From contig NZ_CBDAQN010000002.1 of assembly GCF_965199065.1 (NCBI RefSeq), positions 1 to 64,000 on the forward strand: a stretch of 64,000 bases of DNA. The letters run 5' to 3'. The notes below the pieces were generated by a model. It was not told the origin of the DNA. It did no database searches and saw only the letters and a program-made list of their open reading frames with translations. Source of the DNA: Acidisoma sp965199065 (lineage in GTDB: Bacteria > Pseudomonadota > Alphaproteobacteria > Acetobacterales > Acetobacteraceae). Positions 1 to 8,986 of this stretch are shown here, piece after piece. How positions within the stretch are numbered: the stretch's first letter is position 1; the number at the start of each line of letters is the position of its first letter. The position numbers and the translations under genes are program-made.

Positions 1-1708
1 TGTGATCACCTACAACGGCGAGCTTTATAATCACGCCGAGCTGAGAGAAGAGTTGCGCGCAGCGGGCCACGTTTTTGCGACCAGGTCGGATACGGAAGTG
101 GTTTTAAAAGCCTGGGTCGCTTGGGGACCAAACTGCCTCGAGCGGTTCAATGGCATGTTTGCAATTGCCATCTTCGATCCCTTTCGAGACACCGTCTTTC
201 TCGCACGAGACCCTCTGGGGATAAAGCCGCTCTTTTATTATGCGGGCGAGCATGAATTCTATTTTGCATCGTCCATGGCGGCCTTGTTAGCGTTTGAAGA
301 AATCCCTGCGGTAGCAGACCCCGTAGGCGTCTCTCATTACCTTTCGACGACCCATGTCGTGATGGGCGCTCGCACTTTGGTAAAGGGCGTATGTTCTCTT
401 GAGCCGGGGACATGGATTGAGGTGAAGCGAGGGTTCGCGGATACTCCGCCAAGCCCGGTGCGTTATTGGCGTCCTCCCAATCAGGTGACGGACGGAATAA
501 GTTTTGAAACTGCGGCTGAGCAGACGCGTCAACTCGTGAGTGATGCGCTTCGGCAGCAGCTCGTTAGCGACGTGCCGGTCGGCGGGTTTCTCAGCGGAGG
601 GATTGACTCGACAATCATCGCGTCCGGAGCCACTAAACTGTGTGGACGTGGGTTTGGGACATATAGCGCAGGCTATGAAGACGACACGTTTGCTGGCGAG
701 ACTTACAATGAGTGGTCGTACGTCCGCGAGGCTACTGCCATGTACGGCATGAGATGCAAAGAGATCATCCTGAAGGGTTCGGACTTCTACGACGACTGGA
801 AATTTCTTATTGCGGAAAAAGGTCAACCGTTAAGCACGCCTAACGAAATTGGGATCTTCAGATTGGCGTCGGGTCTCCGGGAAGACTGTACTGTAGCATT
901 GAGTGGCGAAGGTGCCGATGAAATATTCGGCGGCTACACTCAAGTACTTGCATCGGTCACCGATTTCGAGCGCTCGCAGCAGCGAGGTCGGATGTCCTTC
1001 AGCGCCAGGGAAGCGGACTCTGCCGCGTTAACGGCAAAATACGGAGTCGGCCACTTTACATCGCTGTCGGATCATTACCTGCGGGTGTTCAGTATAATGA
1101 GCTCGCAGGTGAAATTCGGTCTTCTTCGACCTGAATGGAAGGAAGTTCTGAAGGGAGACGAGGCTCTACTTACGCACTATAATGAGTGCTTCGACGCAAT
1201 GAAGGGTCTGACCGCTTTCGGTGCATACTCGCATTTGCTCCTGGAAAAGAACCTGCAGAGCTTGCTCTTCCGTCTGGACTCGAGCACGATGGCGGCCTCC
1301 GTGGAAGGCCGCGTACCTTTCACCGACCCGCGTTTGGTTGATTTGCTTTTTTCGCTTCCAGATCAATACAAGGTAGTCTTCTCGGAAGATGGCGGCGACC
1401 CTGGAATCGGAAAACTGCTATTGCGTGCGGCTTTTGCAGATGCCGTCCCCGCAAATATCTTAGCGCGGCGTAAAATGAGTTTTGCGGTCCCATTCCGACA
1501 GTGGTTTGCCGGTCCCTTGCGCGACCGCGTCGAGAGCCTTCTGCGAGAGAGCCCTTGGGCTAGGGCATGGCTTCAGACTCAATCTGTCGAGTTTCTCTTG
1601 ACCAAGCTGGAAGAACCGGCTTTCGGCGTATTCATCTGGCCATTGCTCAATTTGTGTCTTTGGCAGGAGGCCATGGGCATATCCTGGGAGTCGGGCATCA
1701 CCGCTTAG
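1..1708 (+). CDS. asnB: Asparagine synthase (glutamine-hydrolysing), 5' partial
   Basis: Transfers amide nitrogen from glutamine to aspartate, using ATP, in the cytoplasm. The reading frame is open to the left edge. The visible protein begins at the glutaminase motif YNGELYNH, so about the first 70 residues, including the catalytic Cys2, are off the window. The remaining N-terminal glutaminase part carries SDTEV and GMFAIAIFD. The C-terminal synthetase domain has the PP-loop SGGIDST near residue 199 and the SGEGADEIFGGY motif. About 568 residues are visible, in keeping with the roughly 600-residue family. AsnB-like proteins often sit in polysaccharide loci, where they can amidate sugars. That fits the exopolysaccharide genes further right, but 39 kb separates them. 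Family call is firm; whether it makes asparagine or modifies a polymer is open. Confidence 0.93.
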   Translation, partial: VITYNGELYNHAELREELRAAGHVFATRSDTEVVLKAWVAWGPNCLERFNGMFAIAIFDPFRDTVFLARDPLGIKPLFYYAGEHEFYFASSMAALLAFEEIPAVADPVGVSHYLSTTHVVMGARTLVKGVCSLEPGTWIEVKRGFADTPPSPVRYWRPPNQVTDGISFETAAEQTRQLVSDALRQQLVSDVPVGGFLSGGIDSTIIASGATKLCGRGFGTYSAGYEDDTFAGETYNEWSYVREATAMYGMRCKEIILKGSDFYDDWKFLIAEKGQPLSTPNEIGIFRLASGLREDCTVALSGEGADEIFGGYTQVLASVTDFERSQQRGRMSFSAREADSAALTAKYGVGHFTSLSDHYLRVFSIMSSQVKFGLLRPEWKEVLKGDEALLTHYNECFDAMKGLTAFGAYSHLLLEKNLQSLLFRLDSSTMAASVEGRVPFTDPRLVDLLFSLPDQYKVVFSEDGGDPGIGKLLLRAAFADAVPANILARRKMSFAVPFRQWFAGPLRDRVESLLRESPWARAWLQTQSVEFLLTKLEEPAFGVFIWPLLNLCLWQEAMGISWESGITA

Positions 1709-2066
1709 TCCCTCTGCCGGTGTTGATAAGCCTTGCAGGTTTTCGCCGCTTTGACCCGACAACCGCCGATTTTCATGCAATTGTGAAGCTTCGGGCCATT
1801 TAGCTGAGAGTGCGGGCGCCGCACACTGCCTCACCACAGGTGAGGACGGACTATGACTTTACTTTCACGTCGCAGGATACCGCCTGCTAAGACCGCGGCC
1901 CGCTCCATACCGATGTCGTTGAACCAGCGGAAGGCGCTCACGTTGCCCGAGCTTATCGAGGGGCATCTGATGTGGAGCGATGCAACGATCTTCATGCTTC
2001 ACAAGGCCAATGCTCCCGGGGCCGGTTCGGTCGCCAGAAGCGCCAGCCCGACCTGATCAGCCCAGA
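1709..2066. other. Intergenic region with tandem hairpins; no convincing gene
   Basis: This stretch lies between asnB and the MFS transporter. It holds two adjacent perfect hairpins (listed separately) and a short open frame at 1853-2056 of 67 codons. That frame has no recognisable domain, runs into the transporter's upstream region and has no clear ribosome-binding site. I treat it as non-coding or a gene remnant. Confidence 0.5.
1810..1845 (+). terminator. Tandem hairpins downstream of asnB
   Basis: Two perfect stems lie side by side: GTGCGG/CCGCAC with a 3-base loop (1810-1824), then CCTCACC/GGTGAGG with a 3-base loop (1829-1845). They sit about 100 bases after the asnB stop. No T-run follows, so they are not classical intrinsic terminators. 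RNA 3'-end protection, Rho-assisted termination or a protein-binding site are alternatives. Confidence 0.4.
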
Positions 2067-3377
2067 ATGCAAAACATGCCTCCGCCGCGCATCGCCCGCA
2101 TCCAGCGGACTGCGCTGATCCTCGTCACCTTCGCGGGCACACTCAACTATGTGGATCGCGCGACGCTCGCGGTCGGCAACGGGCTGATCCGCCGCGATCT
2201 GCATCTGTCGCTTGCGGAGATGGGGCTCCTGCTTTCGGCGTTTCTCTGGGCCTATGCCTTCGCTCAGTTGCCCGGCGGCGTCCTGATCGACCGCTACGGG
2301 CCGCGCAAGCTGCTCTCGGCGGGCTTGCTGATCTGGTCGGTGGCGCAGGTCGCGGGCGGCCTCGTCGGCAGCTTCTCGCAATTTGTGCTGGCGCGCATTT
2401 GCCTCGGCGCAGGCGAGGGGCCGATGTTCTCCTCCAACGCCCGCGTGGTGAAGGATTGGTGGAGCTTACGCGCCCGCGGCCTGCCGACGGGCATTTTCAA
2501 CTGCACCTCGACGCTCGGGCCGATGATCGCGCCACCGTTGCTGACCGCGTTGATGCTCACCTTCAGCTGGCGTTGGATGTTCATCATCATGGGTGTTGCC
2601 GGGATACTGCTCGCGGTGATCTGGGGCGTTGTCTATCGCGAGCCCTATGAAGTGGGCGTCACGGACACCGAGGAGGCCTATCTCGGCGACGGGAAGGAGA
2701 GACGGGTGGCGACGCCGATCACCTTCGCCGAGTGGCGGCGGTTGTTCTCCTTCCGCGTCACATGGGGCCTGATGCTGGGGTTTTTCGGCATCGTCTATTT
2801 GCTCTGGCTGTTCCAGGCCTGGCTGCCCGGCTACCTGGAGATGCAACGCCACATGAGCCTGCAACGCACCGGCTGGGTGGCGGCGGTGCCCTACGCGTTC
2901 GGCGTCATCGGCAGCATCGGTTGCGGATACGTCGCGGACCGGCTGATGGCGCGAGGGCTCTCGCCCATCAACAGCCGGCGCTATCCGGCTATGCTGGCGC
3001 TCGTCGGCATGGCGCTGTTCACCTACCTCGCGGCCGTCACGCCGAGTGCGGGCCTCGCGGTGGCTTGCATCTCGGTGGTCATGCTGTTCGCGGGCTCGTC
3101 GAGCGCCATGGGGTGGGCCCTGGTGAGCGTCGCCGCGCCGGAGAACAACACCGGATCGCTGGGCAGCATCATGAACTTCGGCGGCTACCTCGGTGGGGCT
3201 CTCGCGCCCTTGATAACCGGCTTTATAGTCCAGGCGACGAAAAGCTTCACCCCGGCGCTGCTTCTGGGCGCAGCGATCGGTTTGGCCTCGGCCTTGGTCT
3301 ATCTGTTGGTCCTGCCAGACCGGCCGATCACCGAGGCGGATGTCGCCGGTTCGTCCCCTCGGAGGCTGCCGGGCTGA
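2067..3377 (+). CDS. MFS transporter, anion:cation symporter (ACS) type
   Basis: Integral inner-membrane secondary transporter of 436 residues with about 12 hydrophobic segments. The start is the ATG at 2067, which gives a short polar N-terminus before the first helix. The cytoplasmic loop between helices 2 and 3 carries the MFS signature GGVLIDRYGPRK. The first helix contains LNYVDRA, typical of the ACS family that includes hexuronate, galactonate and phthalate transporters. A second half-repeat motif, GYVADRLM, appears near residue 292. The substrate is probably an organic anion or sugar acid, but none is indicated by neighbours: dinB follows closely on the same strand and is unrelated in function. 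Confidence 0.88.
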   Translation: MQNMPPPRIARIQRTALILVTFAGTLNYVDRATLAVGNGLIRRDLHLSLAEMGLLLSAFLWAYAFAQLPGGVLIDRYGPRKLLSAGLLIWSVAQVAGGLVGSFSQFVLARICLGAGEGPMFSSNARVVKDWWSLRARGLPTGIFNCTSTLGPMIAPPLLTALMLTFSWRWMFIIMGVAGILLAVIWGVVYREPYEVGVTDTEEAYLGDGKERRVATPITFAEWRRLFSFRVTWGLMLGFFGIVYLLWLFQAWLPGYLEMQRHMSLQRTGWVAAVPYAFGVIGSIGCGYVADRLMARGLSPINSRRYPAMLALVGMALFTYLAAVTPSAGLAVACISVVMLFAGSSSAMGWALVSVAAPENNTGSLGSIMNFGGYLGGALAPLITGFIVQATKSFTPALLLGAAIGLASALVYLLVLPDRPITEADVAGSSPRRLPG

Positions 3378-3417
3378 CCCGGTTCTCTTTCTGTTCTGGC
3401 GATGCTATGGCTTGCCC

Positions 3418-4506
3418 ATGTCGATGCGCAAGATCATCCACGTTGACATGGACGCCTTCTACGCCTCGGTGGAGCAGCGGGATAACCCGGAGCTTCGCGG
3501 GCGTCCGGTCGCCGTCGGTCATGGCGCGCAGCGTGGCGTCGTTGCGGCGGCAAGCTACGAGGCGCGGCGCTTCGGCGTTCATTCGGCCATGCCCTCTGTT
3601 ACCGCCAAGCGGCAGTGCCCGGACCTCGTGTTCGTGCCGCCGCGCTTCGATGTCTATCGGGCCGCCTCGCGCCAGATCCATGCCATTTTTGCCGACTACA
3701 CGGCGCTGATCGAGCCGCTGTCGCTCGACGAGGCCTACCTCGACGTGACGGAGAACCGGCGCAATTTACCGACGGCGTCCGCGACCGCCAAGGAGATCCG
3801 CACCTCGATCCTGCGCGAGACTGGCCTGACTGCCTCGGCGGGCGTCTCCTACAACAAGTTCCTGGCCAAGCTCGCGTCCGGGCAGCGCAAGCCGAACGGC
3901 CAGTTCGTCATTCCGCCCGGCTCCGGCGTCGACTTCATCGCATCGCTGCCGGTATCGAAGTTTCACGGCGTCGGGCCCGCGACAGCCGCCCGCATGCAGC
4001 GGCTCGGCATCCTCACGGGCGCGGATCTGCGGGCGCAACCGCTGAGCTTCCTCCAGCAGCATTTCGGCAAGGTCGCGGGCTGGTATGCAGGCATCGCGAA
4101 TGGCGAGGACCATCGCCCGGTCGTCCCGGACCGTCCGCGGAAATCCTCCGGCTCCGAGACGACGTTCGACCGCGACCTCACCGCTGCCGCCGACATTGAG
4201 GCCGGCGTTCTGGCGATGGCCGAGGATGTCTGGAACTGGTGCGAGAAGGCGCAGGCCTTTGGCCGGACCGTAACGGTCAAGGTGAAGTTTGCCGACTTCC
4301 GGCAGGTCACGCGAAGCCGCAGCTTTCCGGCGCCGATCATGCGTCATCAAGCTCTCCAAGTAGCGAGCATCGAGCTGGTGCGTGGGCTGCTGCCGACGCC
4401 CCGAGGTGTGCGGCTCGTGGGCGTCACCGTTTCGAACTTCGGTCAGCCCGAGGCCCGTCCGGCTCTGCCGCTCTTTCGAGCGACGCAGATGGCGGCCCTG
4501 CTTTGA
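3418..4506 (+). CDS. dinB: DNA polymerase IV (Y-family translesion polymerase)
   Basis: Error-prone polymerase that extends primers past damaged or distorted template. The 362-residue protein starts at ATG 3418. It begins with the Y-family metal-binding motif HVDMDAFYASVE, followed by the steric-gate region, and has the catalytic SLDEAYLD. A helix-hairpin-helix stretch, FHGVGPATAARM, is near residue 182. The little-finger domain follows, with SSGSETTFDRDL. The C-terminus (LPLFRATQMAALL) lacks an obvious canonical beta-clamp motif. The stop overlaps the TTG start of the DUF763 gene, so the two are probably co-translated. No LexA box was identified upstream by eye. Confidence 0.94.
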   Translation: MSMRKIIHVDMDAFYASVEQRDNPELRGRPVAVGHGAQRGVVAAASYEARRFGVHSAMPSVTAKRQCPDLVFVPPRFDVYRAASRQIHAIFADYTALIEPLSLDEAYLDVTENRRNLPTASATAKEIRTSILRETGLTASAGVSYNKFLAKLASGQRKPNGQFVIPPGSGVDFIASLPVSKFHGVGPATAARMQRLGILTGADLRAQPLSFLQQHFGKVAGWYAGIANGEDHRPVVPDRPRKSSGSETTFDRDLTAAADIEAGVLAMAEDVWNWCEKAQAFGRTVTVKVKFADFRQVTRSRSFPAPIMRHQALQVASIELVRGLLPTPRGVRLVGVTVSNFGQPEARPALPLFRATQMAALL

Positions 4507-5768
4507 CAGGACGACGCGCAGGAAGCGCCGACCTGCCGCTTCATGGAGGTCGCGTTCCGGCGTGGCTTGGAGAGCGTATGACGCGCCTTGGCGCTGTCAT
4601 CATCCAGGCGATCCTCATCGAGTATGGCCGCGACGAGGTGCTGCGCCGGCTCGCCCATCCCTTCTGGTTCCAGTCATTCGGTGCCGTGATGGGGATGGAC
4701 TGGCACTCCTCCGGCATCACGACGAGCGTCATCGGCGCGCTCAAGCGCGGGTTGACGCCGCTATCGCCAGAAATCGGCATCCACGTCTGCGGTGGACGAG
4801 GCAAGCAGTCGCGGCGGACGCCTGACGAGCTTGTCGCCATCGGCGAGCGGGTCGGCATCGACGGCGCTGCGCTCGCAACGGCAAGCCGGTTGGTGGCGAA
4901 GGTCGATAGTGCGGCCTTGCAGGACGGCTTCGACCTCTACCTCCACGGCTTCATCGTGACGGATGACGGCCATTGGGTCGTGGTTCAGCAGGGAATGAAC
5001 GGCGAACGCGGGCAGGCGCGTCGTTACCATTGGCTCTCCGAGGGCCTGCAGAGTTTTGTCGACGCACCGCATGCGGCCATCGACGGCGTCGATCAGGGGA
5101 TGATCGTCAACCTCACAGATCGACGCGCTGAGCGTTCGCGACGACGGCAACTCGATCTTCTGGCGGATCTCGGTCCCGATGGCATCGGGCGGGAGCTTGG
5201 CAGGCTCGAACCGCCCGCGGCCAAGCCTCCTGCGTCCCAACTGGCTTTGCCGCACCTCATCATGCCCGGCCATCATGACGTGAGACCCGAGGACATCGTC
5301 GCCCATCGCCTGCATGGAAACCTGAAGGCTGCGGCAGAGGCCGGGCCGAAGGACTTCTCGGAGCTGCTTCTGGTTCCCGGCATCGGTGCGAGGACGGTTC
5401 GCGCGCTGGCTCAGGTCGCCGAGGTCGTCCACGGCACGCCCTACCGGTTCAGCGATCCGGCGCGTTTCGCGGTCGCTCATGGCGGCAAGGACCGCCACCC
5501 GTTTCCGGTCCCGCTGAAGGTGTACGATCGCACCATAACCGTCATCAAGGCTGCGGTGCGGAAGGCCGGTCTCGGCCATTCCGATGAGCTGGCCGCGATC
5601 AAGCGCCTCGATCAGCAAAGTCGCCGGCTGGAACGGCTCGTCTCAGGGCCTTCGGTCGAGGCCGTTTTCGCCGAAGAGCGTTCGCGCTCGCACGAGTATG
5701 GGGGGCACAGCGTCTTCGGGCCCGAACCTCCGCCCGGCGACGCCGGGAATCGAATGTCGCAAAACTGA
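4503..5768 (+). CDS. DUF763 family protein
   Basis: Protein of 421 residues matching the DUF763 family, recognised by the N-terminal ADLPLHGGRVPAWLGERM block and the later FQSFGAVMGMDWHSSGITTSV and VCGGRGKQSR blocks. The family has no established function. TTG at 4503 is the best start because it places the conserved block at the N-terminus; an upstream extension would lie entirely within dinB in another frame. A helix-hairpin-helix-like stretch, LLLVPGIGARTVRALA, sits around residue 295 and suggests DNA contact. The start overlaps the dinB stop, which argues for translational coupling and a role near DNA repair. That role is inferred. Confidence 0.82.
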   Translation: MTGRRAGSADLPLHGGRVPAWLGERMTRLGAVIIQAILIEYGRDEVLRRLAHPFWFQSFGAVMGMDWHSSGITTSVIGALKRGLTPLSPEIGIHVCGGRGKQSRRTPDELVAIGERVGIDGAALATASRLVAKVDSAALQDGFDLYLHGFIVTDDGHWVVVQQGMNGERGQARRYHWLSEGLQSFVDAPHAAIDGVDQGMIVNLTDRRAERSRRRQLDLLADLGPDGIGRELGRLEPPAAKPPASQLALPHLIMPGHHDVRPEDIVAHRLHGNLKAAAEAGPKDFSELLLVPGIGARTVRALAQVAEVVHGTPYRFSDPARFAVAHGGKDRHPFPVPLKVYDRTITVIKAAVRKAGLGHSDELAAIKRLDQQSRRLERLVSGPSVEAVFAEERSRSHEYGGHSVFGPEPPPGDAGNRMSQN

Positions 5769-5824
5769 CATCCGGCGTCGCGAGGAGGCAGGCCATGTGT
5801 GCCTAAACAACCTCCTCTGGAACG

Positions 5825-7225
5825 ATGCTCGCTCATATTTTGCCTTCGTCCTTTGCCGTGATCGCGCTCCTCGTCGGCTGCTTCGTTCTTGTGCTCGCCT
5901 TCGAGGCGACAAACGGCTTCCACGACACGGCGAACGCCGTGGCGACGGTCATCTACACCAACACGCTGAAGCCGGTGCCCGCCGTCATCTGGTCGGGCAT
6001 CATGAACTTCATCGGCGTACTGGTCGGCGGCATTGCCGTCGCCTACGCCCTCGTCGAGATCCTCCCCCCGGACGTGTTGACCCCGCCGGACGGCGCGCCC
6101 GCCTTGCCCATGCTCATCTCGCTGTTCGTCTCCGCCCTGTTCTGGAACGTGCTGACCTGGGGCTTCGGCATTCCGAACTCCTCGTCCCACTGCATTATCG
6201 GCGCGCTGATCGGGGTGGCCTGCGGCGATGCGATCTTGCGGCATCGCTCGCTGGCTCTGGGGGTCGACTGGCATCAGATCGTGACCGTGCTGGAGGGCCT
6301 GGCGCTGTCGCCTGTGCTCGGACTAGTTCTGGCCGGGGGCCTCTATGGGATACTGAGGCTCGTCGTCCGCCGTGGCCATCTGTTCGAGCCGCCGGAGAAG
6401 GACAAGCCGCCTGTATGGTGGCTTCGGGGGCTCCTCGTGCTGACATGCACCGGGGTAAGCTTCTCCCATGGCACCAATGACGGCCAGAAGAGCATCGGCC
6501 TCATCATGCTCACGATCATCGGGCTTCTGCCCGCGACCTTCGCGCTGAACCCCCATTCCGGGCAGGCGCTGCAGCAACTCCCTGCCGAGGCCCGCGCGGC
6601 TATCCCCTTGATCCAGCAATACGGCGACGACAAGAAGCAGGATGGCGTGGCGGCCGCGACGGCGCTCGAGAGCTTCAAGCCCTCCGAGGCGACATGGACG
6701 CTGCAGCAAGCGCCCGATGCGGTGAAGCAGCGCACGGAGAGCCGGGGCAACGTCTATGCCGTGATCTCGCAGTTGCGGCATGTCGGGGAAAATCCCGCTG
6801 CCAGCAAAGCCGACAAGGCCAAGGCCACGGCGTTGCGCAAAAAGATGGGGCCGCCGGTGCAGTTCGCCCCGATCTGGGTGCGCGTGCTGAGCGCTCTCTG
6901 TCTCGGCGTCGGCACCATGGTCGGCTACAAGCGCGTGGTCCGCACGCTGGGCGAGCGGCTCGGGAAATCGCACATGACGCCGGGCCAGGGTGCCAGCGCC
7001 GAGCTGGTGGGTTCAGTCCTGATCGGTCTGGCAGGTGCCACGGGGCTGCCAGTCAGCACCACCCACGTCATCACCGCCGGCATTGCCGGCACCATGATCG
7101 CGGGAGGTCAGGGCGTGCAGCGCGGAATGGTCGTGCGTATCGTCGCGGCCTGGATTTTCACCTTGCCGGCCACGATGCTGATCGCGGGCGCGCTGTTTTA
7201 CGTCCTCGCCAATCCCAACCTTTAG
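5825..7225 (+). CDS. pit: Inorganic phosphate transporter, PiT family
   Basis: Low-affinity phosphate (metal-phosphate) symporter in the inner membrane, 466 residues. It shows the two inverted PiT signature repeats: ATNGFHDTANAVAT near residue 28 and SFSHGTNDGQKSIG near residue 217. A large soluble central loop (about residues 240-355) separates the membrane halves, as in Pit proteins. The last hydrophobic block contains GLPVSTTHVI, the usual C-terminal counterpart of PNSSSHCIIG seen near residue 118. The start at 5825 follows a short gap after the DUF763 gene. No PhoU homologue is next to it, and no pho box was recognised. Confidence 0.92.
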   Translation: MLAHILPSSFAVIALLVGCFVLVLAFEATNGFHDTANAVATVIYTNTLKPVPAVIWSGIMNFIGVLVGGIAVAYALVEILPPDVLTPPDGAPALPMLISLFVSALFWNVLTWGFGIPNSSSHCIIGALIGVACGDAILRHRSLALGVDWHQIVTVLEGLALSPVLGLVLAGGLYGILRLVVRRGHLFEPPEKDKPPVWWLRGLLVLTCTGVSFSHGTNDGQKSIGLIMLTIIGLLPATFALNPHSGQALQQLPAEARAAIPLIQQYGDDKKQDGVAAATALESFKPSEATWTLQQAPDAVKQRTESRGNVYAVISQLRHVGENPAASKADKAKATALRKKMGPPVQFAPIWVRVLSALCLGVGTMVGYKRVVRTLGERLGKSHMTPGQGASAELVGSVLIGLAGATGLPVSTTHVITAGIAGTMIAGGQGVQRGMVVRIVAAWIFTLPATMLIAGALFYVLANPNL

Positions 7226-7294
7226 CCGCGCAATTGGCCCCGCCGCCCGGCTGACCTATATTGCCGTATCACTTTACCTGCTGAGGAAGATGTC

Positions 7295-8191
7295 ATGGCC
7301 CAACAGAGCATGAAGGCGCACATCACGGAAGCGGGCGGCTTTCTTGCCGCGCTCGACCAGAGCGGCGGATCGACCCCCGGTGCACTACGCCTCTATGGCA
7401 TTCCCGAGAGCGCCTACAGCGGCGAGGCGGAGATGTACGCGCTCATGCACGAGATGCGGGTGCGTGTCATGACGGCCCCCGCCTTTACGGGCGACAAGGT
7501 GATCGGCGCGATCCTCTTTGAGCGCACGATGGACGGCGAGGCCCACGGCAAGCCGGTTCCCTCCTTCCTCTGGGAAGACAAGGGCTGCGTCCCGTTTCTC
7601 AAGGTCGACAAGGGGCTTGAGGCGGAGGCCGATGGTGTCAGCCTGATGAAGCCGATCCCCGGCCTCGACACGCTTCTCGAGCGGGCGGTCAAGCTCGGTG
7701 TCTTCGGCACCAAGATGCGGTCGACGATCAACCTCCCGTCCGAAAGCGGCATTGCCGCCATCGCCCGCCAGCAGTTCGAGATCGGCGCGCAGATTTCGAG
7801 GCATGGGCTGATCCCCATTCTCGAGCCCGAGGTCTCGATCAAGAGCCCCGACAAGCCGAAGGCCGAGGCTCTGCTGCGGGATGCACTGGCGCGCGGTCTC
7901 GACAATTTGCCTGCCGACCAGCCGGTCATGCTGAAGCTGACGATCCCCGACGTCCCCGACCTCTACAAGGACCTTATCGCCCATGACCGGGTTCTCCGGG
8001 TTGTTGCGCTCTCGGGCGGCTATCCGCGGCATGACGCCTGCCAGCGCCTCGCCCGCAACCACGGCATGATCGCAAGCTTCTCGCGCGCTTTGCTCGAGGA
8101 ACTGAAGGTCTCGATGTCCGACGAGGAGTTCAATGCGGCGTTGAAGGAGGCCATCGACGAGATCTACACCGCGTCGACGGTCAAGGTCTGA
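7295..8191 (+). CDS. fda: Class I fructose-bisphosphate aldolase
   Basis: Cleaves fructose 1,6-bisphosphate to two triose phosphates through a Schiff base, in the cytoplasm. At 298 residues it matches the short bacterial class I form. Visible motifs are LDQSGGSTPGAL at the N-terminus, KMRST, the active-site region PILEPEV, and LKLTIPD, which carries the likely Schiff-base lysine. SGGYPRHDA is the phosphate-binding loop. A strong ribosome-binding site (GAGGAAG) precedes ATG 7295. The gene ends 8 bases from the convergently oriented SDR gene. It appears to be a single-gene unit with its own promoter in the short gap after pit. Confidence 0.93.
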   Translation: MAQQSMKAHITEAGGFLAALDQSGGSTPGALRLYGIPESAYSGEAEMYALMHEMRVRVMTAPAFTGDKVIGAILFERTMDGEAHGKPVPSFLWEDKGCVPFLKVDKGLEAEADGVSLMKPIPGLDTLLERAVKLGVFGTKMRSTINLPSESGIAAIARQQFEIGAQISRHGLIPILEPEVSIKSPDKPKAEALLRDALARGLDNLPADQPVMLKLTIPDVPDLYKDLIAHDRVLRVVALSGGYPRHDACQRLARNHGMIASFSRALLEELKVSMSDEEFNAALKEAIDEIYTASTVKV

Positions 8192-8199
8192 GCGGCTTC

Positions 8200-8976
8200 T
8201 CAGACCACCGACGCTACCGTGGCGCCGTCCATCGATATGTTGACCCCGGTCACATAGCTTGCTCGAGCGGACGCCAGGAAGACAATGGCGTCTGCTATTT
8301 CGCGGGCCTCGGCCATCCGCCCGAGCGGTATGCGGGCAACCGCCCGGGCTCGCGCTTCCTCGGCCGAAATCCCTGAGAGGCGAGCGTCGGCTCCGAGCCC
8401 CTCCGCCACACGGTCGGTATCGGTCAGGCCCGGATTGACGCCGACCACCCGCACCCCGCGGGGTGCATAGGCCGTGGCGAGACCGGCCGTCGCCAGCATC
8501 AGCGCCGCGTTCGCCGAACCTCCGGCCAGATGCACGGGCGAGGCGATTTTACCGCCATTGCCGATGACATTGACGATCACGCCTGTGCCGCGCTGCGCCA
8601 TGAGTTTCACCACCGGGTCGATGACGTTGATGTAGGTGAAGTATTTGGCCTGCATCGCCGCGTGCCAGGCCTCTGGCGTCAGATCGTCCGGCGGCGTGCG
8701 TTTCGCGGCGCCCGCGGAGTTCACCAGCACATCAATCGGGCCGAGATCGCGTTCGACCGTCTTCACGAGCCTCGCCGCTTGCGCGGGGTCGGCGAGGTCG
8801 GCGGCAAAGCCCAACACGTCGCCGAGTTCCTGGCGTGCGCGGTCGATGTTGTCGGGCGACCGCGAGGCGATGGCGACCCTCGCGCCTTCCGCGATGAAGC
8901 CTGCGGCGCAGGCGAGGCCGATGCCCTTCGATCCACCCGTCACCAATACGATTTTGCCTGTCAGACCAAGATCCAT
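8200..8976 (-). CDS. SDR-family protein lacking the canonical catalytic residues
   Basis: Rossmann-fold short-chain dehydrogenase relative of 258 residues. The cofactor motif TGGSKGIG near residue 12 and the NSAGA motif near residue 90 are intact. The usual active-site Ser and YxxxK are not: the strand normally ending NISS reads NVIGNGG, and the YxxSK position reads GGSANAAL. An AGGAGA ribosome-binding site upstream of ATG 8976 supports this start over one 93 bases earlier. It lies 10 bases downstream of the tyrosine recombinase gene on the same strand, so the two may share a transcript. It may bind NAD(P) without acting as a standard dehydrogenase, or use other residues. Confidence 0.85.
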   Translation of the reverse strand: MDLGLTGKIVLVTGGSKGIGLACAAGFIAEGARVAIASRSPDNIDRARQELGDVLGFAADLADPAQAARLVKTVERDLGPIDVLVNSAGAAKRTPPDDLTPEAWHAAMQAKYFTYINVIDPVVKLMAQRGTGVIVNVIGNGGKIASPVHLAGGSANAALMLATAGLATAYAPRGVRVVGVNPGLTDTDRVAEGLGADARLSGISAEEARARAVARIPLGRMAEAREIADAIVFLASARASYVTGVNISMDGATVASVV

Positions 8977-8986
8977 CGTTTTCTCC

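Noticed and set aside
1853..2056. 67-codon open frame between asnB and the MFS gene
   Set aside because: No domain, no clear ribosome-binding site, and it ends in the transporter's leader. Too weak to list as a gene.
5584..6480. 298-codon open frame across the DUF763-pit junction
   Set aside because: It overlaps two well-supported genes in another frame and shows the Arg/Ala-rich composition of a G+C-rich shadow.
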